A stretch of 17,664 bases of DNA. It comes from an uncultured Clostridia bacterium (GTDB lineage Bacteria; Bacillota; Clostridia; Peptostreptococcales; Acidaminobacteraceae). The stretch covers positions 1 to 17,664 of the forward strand of contig CALFKA010000130.1 in NCBI GenBank assembly GCA_937880545.1, read 5' to 3'. Numbering within the stretch: position 1 is the first letter of the stretch; every line of letters starts with the position of its first letter. A program made the position numbers and the translations under genes. A model generated the notes under the pieces. That model ran no database searches. It saw only the letters and a list, made by a program, of their open reading frames with translations, and had not been told where the DNA came from. This document shows, piece by piece, positions 1-7,116 of this stretch.

Positions 1-415
1 TGATGGCGAGGAACATACACATGGAGTCTGTCGCCGTATCATCCGTTGTATTGAGATCCTGAAGGCTCTTCATGGCTTTCAAGCCAAAGGGGGTGGCCGC
101 ATTTCCAAGGCCAAATACGTTGGCAGCGATATTCATGATGACGTTGCCCATCGCTTCATGTCCGGGAGGTATGTCAGGAAAAAGTTTCACCAGCGCCGGC
201 TGTAATGCATTACCGAGTTTTCTGACGAGTCCCGCTTCCTCCGCAATGCGCATGATGCCCAGCCACAGAGCCATAACACCGATGAGTCCAAGGGACAACT
301 CGACAGCCGTCTTAGCATTATCGATGGCGGCATCGGTAACGCTCTGAACATTTCCTGTGACGATGGATACAACGATTCCTATCGCCATCAGGCCGAACCA
401 TACAAAGTTAATCAT
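1..415 (-). CDS. SpmA-type nucleoside-recognition (GATE) domain membrane protein, 3' part outside window
   Basis: The N-terminal 138 codons are present and the gene continues past base 1. The protein starts MINFVWFGLMAIGIVVSIVTG and contains a WLGIMRIAEEAGL segment and a GLGNAATPFGLKAMKSLQDLN segment. These closely resemble the Bacillus SpmA family (nucleoside-recognition domain), with hydrophobic stretches at about residues 1-22 and 42-60. SpmA and SpmB are named for spore maturation, but relatives, including SpmA-SpmB fusions, occur in non-sporulating bacteria and are probably membrane permease-like proteins. The ATG is preceded by GGAGG at 421-426. The gene is divergent from a sigma-54 activator and has a -24/-12 promoter about 170 bp upstream of its start, so I infer membership of that activator's regulon, perhaps as a transporter. 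Whether SpmB is fused or adjacent cannot be seen. Confidence 0.85.
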   Translation of the reverse strand, partial: MINFVWFGLMAIGIVVSIVTGNVQSVTDAAIDNAKTAVELSLGLIGVMALWLGIMRIAEEAGLVRKLGNALQPALVKLFPDIPPGHEAMGNVIMNIAANVFGLGNAATPFGLKAMKSLQDLNTTDDTATDSMCMFLAI

Positions 416-585
416 GTATTTCCTCCAATTAATATGAGTGTTTTCCTCCGTTTGCTCCTTTCTCTTCGAAGGTCGAGATGGGTGAAATGAGAGACAATGC
501 CATCAGTCGCAGAAGAGTGGCTCCGAGATATTGTATAAAAAGTTCTTTCTATAGCCACCCTGTGCGAATCAGCCGTATTGTATAT

Positions 586-601
586 AGCAATTGGAATGCC
601 A
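586..601 (-). promoter_or_regulatory. sigma-54 (-24/-12) promoter of the spmA-like gene
   Basis: On the minus strand the sequence reads TGGCATTCCAATTGCT. GG (599-600) and GC (587-588) are separated by exactly 10 bp, matching the TGGCAC-N5-TTGCW consensus except at the sixth base of the -24 box. The predicted start is near 575, giving a leader of about 160 nt before the ATG at 415. It shares GGCAT-N5-TTGCT with the promoters at 2571 and 15046. Confidence 0.8.
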
Positions 602-607
602 GAATAT

Positions 608-636
608 TTGACGCATTTTCCCATCCCGTTTATAAT
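608..636 (+). promoter_or_regulatory. sigma-70 promoter of the sigma-54 activator gene
   Basis: TTGACG (608-613), a 17-bp spacer and TATAAT (631-636) form a near-consensus housekeeping promoter. Transcription should start near 643, about 47 nt before the TTG start at 690. It lies back to back with the divergent sigma-54 promoter, about 7 bp away, so a protein bound here could influence both. Confidence 0.75.
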
Positions 637-689
637 TACTTTTATACTAAGTGTTCAGTTTTCCGAATTCATATAAGGAGAATCTTACA

Positions 690-2510
690 TTGAATAGTCG
701 TTTTCGCGCTGTCTTTGAATCACTTTCCACAGGCCTACTCTATATTTCCAGAGATCACATTATCAAAATGGTCAATACACTTGCCAGAAAAACATTGGGA
801 ACCTTTCATCGGGGTCCCTATTTTCATGAGAGCGGACGCATAGAGGCAGAGGATATCGTACTGCTGGCGATCACAGATCTCGGAGGCGATGACGGAGGTC
901 TCATTCCCTCTGACCTGGAAGTCTTGGGGATCAAGAACAAAGACATCCGTCCGGGTGACGCTATTCTTGCCACCACGCGCTTTCGCAGCAAGAAAAAACC
1001 TATCTATCAGTATTATCGGCGAGGCTCCATCAAAGATTTGATCGAATTGAAGACAAAATACCACTCCCTTGAACTTTCCAGCTCGATAGACTTCGAAAAG
1101 CGACTCATCTCGATTCGCGTCAACGAAGAAGCCTACGAGCTTTCCTTCCAGAAAAGCTTCGGCAGCATCGTCGTGATCGACCCAATCTCTCTGAAGGTCA
1201 AATTCTTTCAGACCCTGGGCTACTCTTATAAGAAAGAAGCCATCAAAGACTTGTTGAAAGGAAAGTACTTTTCCGCCAAGCGAGAGGGTCATACTATCGA
1301 CCTCGAAGGCATGAAACTTGAGGATTTCTTCGGTCCCTGCACCTTTATCGATGACGTTGATCGCTGCCTTTTCGGCGAACTTGCATTCATAAAGAACGAA
1401 CTCTATGAAGTACACCACCGCCACCTCATCTGCTCCATGACACCGGTACGACAGGGTCACGAGATTATCGGGGTCACGGTGGAAATGCTAGAAAGCGCCA
1501 CACTCCCAAGCCTCTTGAACACTCGTAACAAACTAATAAGGATACTTGAGGAAAAGGTCTACCCCTCTGCATCTGTTGAGAATCCCGACAACAGCGAATA
1601 TCGTTTCATCCATGGCCACAGTACCAAAATGCAGGAAATCCGCTTTCTTACAAAGAAAGCTTCACAAGTCCACTCCACTGTTTTTATCACCGGAGAAAAC
1701 GGCACCGGCAAGACAATGGTCGCAAGAGAGATCCACGCTCTGCGCTCCGCCGACACACCGTTCGTCGAATTCAACTGCGCCAGCATCCCCCAGTCATTGT
1801 TTGAAAGTGAGCTCTTTGGCTATCTTCCGGGCGCCTTTACCGGGGCTCTGTCATCAGGAAAAAAAGGCTATCTTCAAGCGGCACAGGGAGGCACCATCTT
1901 CCTCGATGAGATCAGCGAAATTCCTCCTTCCATGCAAGTCAAACTCTTGCATGTGCTTCAAGACAAACGCTTCTATTCCATAGGTTCTAACACACCCATT
2001 GAACTGAACGCCCGTATCATCGCCGCCACGAATAGCGATATTCAGGAAGAGATTCGCACCGGAAGACTCCGCGAAGATCTCTTTTATCGCCTCAATGTCT
2101 TTTCTATCCATATCCCACCACTAAGGGAGCGACGAGAAGATTTAAACACACTGATCCAAGTCATTATGGGCCGTATTCAAAGCAATTATGGACTGGAGAA
2201 AAAGGAGCTTTCTTCCTCTGTTCTCGAACTGTTTATGAGTTATGACTGGCCGGGCAATATTCGGGAACTTGAAAATGTCCTAGAGAGAGCCATGCTCATC
2301 TGTGAGACACAGATCATTTTCCCCGAACACATCTCTCTCAATGTGCAGGAATCACACCACTCATTGAAAGATGCCCGGGAGCAGGCGGAGAAAAAAGCGA
2401 TCCAGAATAGTCTCCTGATCACAAAGAATAAGACGGAATTGGCAGAACTCCTGGGAGTGTCCAGAACCACCCTATATGAAAAACTAGCGTACTATGATTT
2501 GAAAATCTAA
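690..2510 (+). CDS. Sigma-54-dependent transcriptional activator with divergent sensory N-terminus
   Basis: This enhancer-binding protein would remodel sigma-54 RNA polymerase at nearby -24/-12 promoters. I chose the TTG at 690 because AAGGAG lies at 675-680, nine bases upstream; the upstream ATG at 651 has no ribosome site. The product is then 606 aa. The AAA+ domain spans about residues 305-540, with Walker A GENGTGKT (335-342), the sigma-54 loop GAFTGA (381-386), Walker B GGTIFLDE (400-407) and the LREDLFYRLN arginine-finger region. The C-terminus is a Fis-type helix-turn-helix (TELAELLGVSRTTLYEKL). The first 300 residues begin PAS-like (about 1-40) but otherwise match nothing I recognise, so the effector is unknown. 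The location between two sigma-54 promoters makes the lyase operon and the spmA-like gene its likely targets. Confidence 0.95.
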   Translation: MNSRFRAVFESLSTGLLYISRDHIIKMVNTLARKTLGTFHRGPYFHESGRIEAEDIVLLAITDLGGDDGGLIPSDLEVLGIKNKDIRPGDAILATTRFRSKKKPIYQYYRRGSIKDLIELKTKYHSLELSSSIDFEKRLISIRVNEEAYELSFQKSFGSIVVIDPISLKVKFFQTLGYSYKKEAIKDLLKGKYFSAKREGHTIDLEGMKLEDFFGPCTFIDDVDRCLFGELAFIKNELYEVHHRHLICSMTPVRQGHEIIGVTVEMLESATLPSLLNTRNKLIRILEEKVYPSASVENPDNSEYRFIHGHSTKMQEIRFLTKKASQVHSTVFITGENGTGKTMVAREIHALRSADTPFVEFNCASIPQSLFESELFGYLPGAFTGALSSGKKGYLQAAQGGTIFLDEISEIPPSMQVKLLHVLQDKRFYSIGSNTPIELNARIIAATNSDIQEEIRTGRLREDLFYRLNVFSIHIPPLRERREDLNTLIQVIMGRIQSNYGLEKKELSSSVLELFMSYDWPGNIRELENVLERAMLICETQIIFPEHISLNVQESHHSLKDAREQAEKKAIQNSLLITKNKTELAELLGVSRTTLYEKLAYYDLKI

Positions 2511-2570
2511 TGATCTATATGACAACTTTTACACATCGAAACAGGTGCTGACTCTACAGAGAAAAAAACA

Positions 2571-2585
2571 GGCATTGAAATTGCT
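2571..2585 (+). promoter_or_regulatory. sigma-54 (-24/-12) promoter of the lyase-lysA-dapF operon
   Basis: The sequence GGCATTGAAATTGCT has GG at 2571-2572 and GC at 2583-2584, exactly 10 bp apart. The predicted start is about 2596, only about 11 nt before the ATG at 2607, so the transcript begins almost at the ribosome site (GGAGG, 2598-2602). The promoter lies 60 bp after the stop codon of the sigma-54 activator gene. Confidence 0.85.
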
Positions 2586-2606
2586 AAATAGCTAAATGGA
2601 GGAAAA

Positions 2607-3593
2607 ATGAAACCACAACGACTGACAATCGCCAACCTACCAACCAGAATTGAAGAGCTGACATGTTTTTCAGAAGACTTCCGCCAAAAGCTCTTTGTCA
2701 AAAGAGACGATGAAACCGGCATCGAGTTTTCGGGAAACAAAGTTCGCAAGATTGAGTACGCCGCAAAAGAAGCACTTGACCAAGGCGCCGACACGCTGAT
2801 CACCTGTGGAGGTATCCAATCCAATCACTGCCGTGCTACAGCCGCCGTCGCTGCCCGGCTAGGCCTTAAAAGTATCCTGCTTCTGCGAAGTGATAACCGC
2901 GCCTTCCCGCAGGGCAATCACCTCCTTGACAACCTGCTCGGTGCATCCATTCGCTGGGTTACCTCCGGAGAGTATGCCCGAGAGCGAATGCAGAGGATGG
3001 AGAAAATCAAGAGAAATCTTGAGAGCGAAGGGAGAAAAGGCTACATTCTTCCCGAAGGCGCTTCGAATCCCATCGGCACTTTTGGCTATTTCCAAGCATT
3101 TGAGGAAATTCTCCACCAGGAGAAAGAGTTGAATATGACCTTTGACACCATCGTCTGCGCCGTCGGTTCCGGTGGCACTTATGCCGGTCTCGTCTTTGGA
3201 AATGAATACCATAAGAGTGGCAAGAAGATCATCGGTGTCAACGTCTGCGATGATGCGGAGCACTTCCGCGACGTCGTCATGAGCTTTCATGAGCCTTTCT
3301 GTGAGCTTCTGGGAGAAACCTTTTCCCTTTCAAAAGAACAGCTCTTCATCCTCGACGGTTATGTGGGGAGAGGCTACGCGCTCAACACACCGCAAGAGAT
3401 GGACTTTCTCGCCACATTCGCGGCAAGAAGCGGCATCGTCCTTGATCCCGTGTACACAAATAAAACTGTCTATGGTCTCTTTGACGCCCTGAAGAAGGGG
3501 AATCCTCTCTTTGAAGAGTCGGAAAACATCCTCTTTATCCACACCGGCGGACTCTATGGCGTCTTCCCCAAAGCCGGAGAATTCAATTTTTAG
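2607..3593 (+). CDS. PLP-dependent D-cysteine desulfhydrase-type lyase (DcyD/ACC-deaminase family)
   Basis: This fold-type II PLP enzyme has 328 aa, a normal length for the DcyD/ACC-deaminase family. The PLP lysine is K45 in SGNKVRKIEY, the substrate-loop motif CGGIQSNHCRATAA covers residues 67-80, and the phosphate-binding loop is VGSGGTYAG. Two positions argue against ACC deaminase: the residue after the conserved DPVY is Thr284, where ACC deaminases have Glu, and the late HTGG motif has Thr313, where they have Leu. Family knowledge ties Ser/Thr at these sites to D-cysteine desulfhydrase activity (D-cysteine to pyruvate, H2S and ammonia). The true substrate may be another D-amino acid with a beta leaving group. 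It is first in a sigma-54 operon with LysA- and DapF-type enzymes; its TAG overlaps the next gene's ribosome site. Confidence 0.88.
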   Translation: MKPQRLTIANLPTRIEELTCFSEDFRQKLFVKRDDETGIEFSGNKVRKIEYAAKEALDQGADTLITCGGIQSNHCRATAAVAARLGLKSILLLRSDNRAFPQGNHLLDNLLGASIRWVTSGEYARERMQRMEKIKRNLESEGRKGYILPEGASNPIGTFGYFQAFEEILHQEKELNMTFDTIVCAVGSGGTYAGLVFGNEYHKSGKKIIGVNVCDDAEHFRDVVMSFHEPFCELLGETFSLSKEQLFILDGYVGRGYALNTPQEMDFLATFAARSGIVLDPVYTNKTVYGLFDALKKGNPLFEESENILFIHTGGLYGVFPKAGEFNF

Positions 3594-3603
3594 GAGTCAT
3601 CCT

Positions 3604-4896
3604 ATGTCAGAAAAACATCTCTTCTTTGATGGCTGCGACACCGTAGCCCTCGCACAGAAGTACGGAACACCTCTTTACCTCGTGTCACTCAGTGACATCG
3701 AAGAGAAGGTCCGCCAGTTGAAGGACGCCTTCACCGAACGCTATGAGAACACGCGAATAGCCTATGCCGGCAAAGCTTTCCTCACAAAAGGGATGGTCCG
3801 CATCATCGATCGGCTGGATCTCTGTCTCGACGTCGTATCTGGAGGAGAGCTTGACTGTGCTTTGCAGGCGGGTTTTCCGCCCGAGCGCATCGAATTCAAC
3901 GGCAATAACAAACTCCCTTGGGAGATTGATCTTGCTATCAAAAACGGTGTAGGCCGTATGATTATCGACGGCTTCCACGAGCTCGATCTCATCATCGAAA
4001 GCGCAAAAAGACATGGATATACCGTCCCTGTCCTGATCCGTCTGACACCCGGTGTCTCCGCCGATTCCCACGATTACATTGTGACGGGGAAGAAAGACTC
4101 CAAATTCGGGTTCCCCATCGACTCACCCGCTCTCTTCGAGACGATCGAGCGCGCCATGGACAGTGAGTGGACAAATCTTTTGGGCTTTCACTTCCATATC
4201 GGAAGTCAACTTGAAGACAACAAGGTCTACCTTGACTCTCTCGACATCGTCTTCGATCTCCTAAGAAAGCTGAGAAAAGAAAAGAACTTTGCTCCTAAAG
4301 AACTCAATATCGGTGGGGGATTCGGCATCCGTTACACAGAAGAAAGTAATCCGAAACCTTTTGACTACTTTTTTACACCTGTGATGGAGAAGATCGAAAA
4401 CTTCTTCCAACAAGAAAAACTGCCAAGACCCCATGTTGTCACAGAACCAGGACGCAGCCTTATCGGCGAAGCCGGGAGAACCCTCTATACGGTGGGGAGC
4501 ATGAAGGAGATTCCCGGTCTTCGCCACTATGTACTGATTGACGGAGGGATGAATGACAATATCCGACCCGCCCTCTACCAGGCAAAATACCATGTGGTGA
4601 ACGCTTCCAAATTTGATGAAGAGCCCAGCGAACTCTATACCATCGCCGGTAAGATCTGTGAGTCGGGAGATATTCTCGCAAAAGATGTGCTCCTGCCACC
4701 GACAAAACCCGGTGACATCCTCGCCTTCTATTCCACAGGAGCCTACAACCACTCGATGGCCAGTAACTATAACAAGATTCCGATCCCGGCCGTTGTCCTT
4801 CTCTATCAAGGAAAGGACGAACTACTGGTCAAGAGACAGAACCTGGAAGAGCTTCACCAAAACGACCTCATCCCCAAGTTGGTACAAGAACTGTGA
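3604..4896 (+). CDS. lysA: Diaminopimelate decarboxylase-type PLP enzyme (LysA family)
   Basis: This fold-type III PLP decarboxylase of 430 aa has the family's usual length. The start is the ATG at 3604, with AGGAG at 3592-3596. Visible motifs are the PLP lysine K57 in YAGKAFLT, HFHIGSQ, the phosphate-binding GGGFGIRY, EPGRSLIGEAG, DNIRPALY, the active-site CESGD (Cys352) and GAYNHSMASNYN. Canonical LysA removes CO2 from the D-centre of meso-diaminopimelate to give L-lysine. One deviation stands out: after NYN, where DAP decarboxylases usually read SRPRPAEV, this protein has NKIPIPAVV, so both arginines are lost. That could mean an altered substrate. Its position between a D-amino-acid lyase and an epimerase under sigma-54 control also hints at catabolism rather than lysine synthesis, which remains the conservative reading. 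Confidence 0.88.
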   Translation: MSEKHLFFDGCDTVALAQKYGTPLYLVSLSDIEEKVRQLKDAFTERYENTRIAYAGKAFLTKGMVRIIDRLDLCLDVVSGGELDCALQAGFPPERIEFNGNNKLPWEIDLAIKNGVGRMIIDGFHELDLIIESAKRHGYTVPVLIRLTPGVSADSHDYIVTGKKDSKFGFPIDSPALFETIERAMDSEWTNLLGFHFHIGSQLEDNKVYLDSLDIVFDLLRKLRKEKNFAPKELNIGGGFGIRYTEESNPKPFDYFFTPVMEKIENFFQQEKLPRPHVVTEPGRSLIGEAGRTLYTVGSMKEIPGLRHYVLIDGGMNDNIRPALYQAKYHVVNASKFDEEPSELYTIAGKICESGDILAKDVLLPPTKPGDILAFYSTGAYNHSMASNYNKIPIPAVVLLYQGKDELLVKRQNLEELHQNDLIPKLVQEL

Positions 4897-5726
4897 AGAT
4901 TACAAAGATGCACGGGGCAGGAAATGACTTCTTGCTGATCAACAACCTAAAAGAGAATATACCAGCAGATAAACAACCCTCCCTTGCCAGAACTCTCTGT
5001 CCGAGACGGCTTAGTTTTGGAGCAGACGGACTGATCTTCCTCGATCACTCGATTGGAGAGACAGATTTCTCCATGCGCTTCTATAACAGTGACGGTTCCG
5101 CCGGTGAGATGTGCGGCAACGGAGCGCGCTGCCTGGCTCGCTTCGCCTTTGAAGAAGGGGTTGCAGGAGAATCCATGCGGTTTGACACAGCCGCAGGATC
5201 GGTGGATGCCTGGCGTCTGGAAAAAAACAGCTACAGGACGCGGCTGCAGCTGCCGTCGATCTATCGGCCTGTTTCTATTGAAATAGACTCACGCTCTTTA
5301 CACGGGTATTATGTTGAGGTGGGCGAGCCCGGAGTCCCTCACTTTTGTCTGGAGTTTCCCGAACTAGAAAGAATCAACCAAAATAAGCTTTTGGATTTGG
5401 CACTGACACTCCGCCATCACGTCAGCTTTCCTAAGGGGACAAATGTCAATTTCTATACCTTCCTCTCCCCCACGGAACTTCTCGAGAAAACCTTTGAACG
5501 AGGCGTAGAGGACTTCACCTTAGCCTGCGGAAGTGGATCTGTCGCCGTCGTCTATTCACTCATGAAGAGTGCAAAAGTAGAAAAAGACGCCTGCGTGACT
5601 CTCCACGTCCCCGGAGGTCAGCTGCAGGTGGATGCCCAGTGGAAGGACGATGACATCACAGAGATCTATCTGACAGGACCGGTGGAGAGAGTCTACGACG
5701 CCACGTATTCATATCAGAAAAAATGA
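4893..5726 (+). CDS. dapF: Diaminopimelate epimerase-type PLP-independent racemase (DapF family)
   Basis: The product has 277 aa, the normal DapF length, starting at a GTG that overlaps the stop of the preceding decarboxylase (GTGA, 4 bp), which implies translational coupling. It begins MKITKMHGAGNDF. The two catalytic cysteines are Cys74 in GEMCGNGARC and Cys212 in TLACGSGS. The substrate-binding FGADGL, FYNSDGSA and ERGVED motifs are intact. DapF interconverts LL- and meso-diaminopimelate using a two-cysteine acid/base pair without a cofactor. Both cysteines are present, so an active epimerase is expected. Here it could supply the D-centre that the LysA-type enzyme decarboxylates and the DcyD-type lyase attacks. 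A related bis-amino acid such as lanthionine is an alternative substrate, which the sequence cannot decide. Confidence 0.92.
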   Translation: MKITKMHGAGNDFLLINNLKENIPADKQPSLARTLCPRRLSFGADGLIFLDHSIGETDFSMRFYNSDGSAGEMCGNGARCLARFAFEEGVAGESMRFDTAAGSVDAWRLEKNSYRTRLQLPSIYRPVSIEIDSRSLHGYYVEVGEPGVPHFCLEFPELERINQNKLLDLALTLRHHVSFPKGTNVNFYTFLSPTELLEKTFERGVEDFTLACGSGSVAVVYSLMKSAKVEKDACVTLHVPGGQLQVDAQWKDDDITEIYLTGPVERVYDATYSYQKK

Positions 5727-5810
5727 TGTACATAGGCAAATATAAGTCTTCCATGTTTTGAGCCCTTGATGCATCGCATCCTAGCGGCGACAACTGGACT
5801 GCTTGCTCTA

Positions 5811-5853
5811 TCAAAAAAACGGTGGTTTGATCTCTTTGAAAATCAGACCACCG
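5811..5853 (-). terminator. Intrinsic terminator of the ferredoxin-domain gene
   Basis: A 12-bp stem with one wobble pair (arms 5820-5831 and 5842-5853, 10-nt loop) is followed on the minus strand by seven T (complement of the A-run at 5813-5819). It starts 28 nt after the stop codon at 5881. On the plus strand the hairpin has a poor T-run, so it may only weakly stop the dapF operon from the other side. Confidence 0.85.
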
Positions 5854-5880
5854 CTTTGTGTAGTAGAAAGAATATTCTCT

Positions 5881-6579
5881 TTAGATGTCCTTGATCCCGC
5901 CGTCCGTGGTGATGGTGACGACTTGCCAGGGGATGAACTTACCAGAGTCCTTCAACGCTTGGACAGCGGCTCTCTCCAGCCCTCCACAGCAGGGTACTTC
6001 CATGCGCACGATCTTGAAACTCTTGATATTGTTGTTTTTGAGAATAGCTGTCAGTTTTTGCTGATAGTTTGCATCATCAAGTTTTGGGCAGCCGATCAAG
6101 GTGACATGACCGCGGATGAAATCTCGGTGGAAGTTGGCATAGGCATAGGCTGTACAGTCTGCTGCGACTAAAAGATTGGCTCCATCAAAGAAACCTGCCT
6201 GCACCGGAACCAACTTAATCTGCACAGGCCACTGGCGGAGTTCGCTGTCCGTTTCCCCTTCCAGTGTGGCGCCTTTTCGCGCCCTCTTCTGAAGGCTTGT
6301 AATACGCTCTGTATGATCTGTCTTAGTAACAGGAAGAGTCTTCTTCTCTTCTTTTTCCTTCACTGCTTCTTTATCAAAAGCCATCGCTTCACGCTCTTCA
6401 AAGCTAATCGCCCCAGTTGGGCAGACGGGAAGGCAGTTGCCGAGTCCATCACAGTAATCATCTCTAAGTAAAGTGGCTTTGCCATCGACGAGTCCGATAG
6501 CTCCCTCTTGACAGGCACCGATGCAAAGACCGCAGCCGATGCAGAGTTCTCGATCTATATTAATAATCTGTCTTACCAT
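5881..6579 (-). CDS. 2[4Fe-4S] ferredoxin-domain protein with C-terminal cysteine-rich domain
   Basis: The product has 232 aa, starting at the ATG at 6579 with GGAGG at 6589-6593; an upstream in-frame ATG at 6714 has no ribosome site and would overlap the csaA start. The N-terminal 65 residues hold two cluster motifs: CIGCGLCIGAC (Cys13, 16, 19, 23) and CDGLGNCLPVCP (Cys43, 49, 53). The second has the C-x5-C-x3-C spacing typical of a recurring family in anaerobes. A charged linker (about residues 65-120) leads to a C-terminal domain with a CTAYAYANFHRDF segment, an IGCPKLDD segment and a VPCCGGLE motif; its cysteines may bind another metal or cluster. An electron-transfer role is likely, but the partner and reaction are unknown. 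It is a single-gene unit ending at its own terminator. Confidence 0.85.
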   Translation of the reverse strand: MVRQIINIDRELCIGCGLCIGACQEGAIGLVDGKATLLRDDYCDGLGNCLPVCPTGAISFEEREAMAFDKEAVKEKEEKKTLPVTKTDHTERITSLQKRARKGATLEGETDSELRQWPVQIKLVPVQAGFFDGANLLVAADCTAYAYANFHRDFIRGHVTLIGCPKLDDANYQQKLTAILKNNNIKSFKIVRMEVPCCGGLERAAVQALKDSGKFIPWQVVTITTDGGIKDI

Positions 6580-6705
6580 AAAATATTTCCTCCGAGAACA
6601 CTTTAGCACAGGTTCCTTTTGAGAATCAGTATTAATTATCACAGAATACGCCTTTTGTCGATTTTTTTCTTTCGATTTGCTATGCTCATGAAAGGAGGAA
6701 TCGCT

Positions 6706-7056
6706 ATGAATCAACCGATCAAACCCTTAGTGAATTTTGATGACTTTCTAAAACTCGATATCCGTGTCGGCGTCATTGAAGAAGCCGCTGTCTTTGAAAA
6801 AGCCCGCAAGCCTGCCTATCAGCTAAAAGTGAACTTCGGCGAAGAGATAGGTGTGAAGAAATCCTCCGCCCAGATCTGTGAGCACTATAATCCGGAAGAG
6901 CTAGTCGGCAAACAAGTACTGGCCGTTCTAAACTTCCCCGTGAGACAGATCGGGAACTTCTTCTCTGAAGTCCTCGTCCTCGGCACCTATTCTGAAGGAG
7001 GCGTGATTCTTATCACGACGGACTTACCCTCCAAGCCCGGAGACATTCTGGGCTGA
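6706..7056 (+). CDS. csaA: CsaA-type tRNA-binding-domain protein
   Basis: The product has 116 aa, about the size of Bacillus CsaA (110 aa). The start is the ATG at 6706, directly after AAAGGAGG (6691-6698). The whole protein is one tRNA-binding OB-fold domain: FLKLDIRVGVIEEA at the N-terminus, AYQLKVNFGEEIGVKKSSAQI in the centre, and VLAVLNFPVRQIGNFFSEVLVLG followed by PSKPGDILG at the end, all characteristic of the CsaA/EMAP-II-like family. CsaA is a homodimer reported to have chaperone or secretion-related activity and to bind tRNA; its physiological role is not settled. It is transcribed alone and closed by the hairpin at 7075. I found no convincing promoter in the 126 bp between it and the divergent ferredoxin-domain gene. 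Confidence 0.92.
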   Translation: MNQPIKPLVNFDDFLKLDIRVGVIEEAAVFEKARKPAYQLKVNFGEEIGVKKSSAQICEHYNPEELVGKQVLAVLNFPVRQIGNFFSEVLVLGTYSEGGVILITTDLPSKPGDILG

Positions 7057-7070
7057 TCTCCGGTAAAATC

Positions 7071-7108
7071 AAAAAGATCCCTCTGATAAAAGGGATCTCT
7101 TACTTTTT
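7071..7108. terminator. Bidirectional intrinsic terminator between csaA and the ECF gene
   Basis: Arms AGATCCCT (7075-7082) and AGGGATCT (7091-7098) enclose an 8-nt loop. On the plus strand CTTACTTTTT follows; on the minus strand TTTTTGAT follows. The hairpin lies 18 nt past csaA's stop and 18 nt past that of the convergent ECF gene, so it serves both. Confidence 0.85.
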
Positions 7109-7116
7109 GTGTCAAA

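Noticed and set aside
1..415. Taking the SpmA-like gene as proof of sporulation
   Set aside because: SpmA-type proteins also occur in non-sporulating bacteria, and this one has a sigma-54 promoter next to a catabolic regulator; no other sporulation gene is visible.
735..1460. 241-codon minus-strand open frame
   Set aside because: It lies wholly antisense to the sigma-54 activator, has no ribosome site, and its protein shows no recognisable motif, whereas the plus-strand frame is a complete family member.
2607..3593. ACC deaminase as the product
   Set aside because: Thr replaces the Glu after DPVY and Thr replaces the Leu before GG that ACC deaminases need.
6681..6686. TATGCT as the csaA -10 box
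   Set aside because: A start 7 nt downstream would fall inside the ribosome site at 6691-6698, and no -35 box fits at 16-18 bp.
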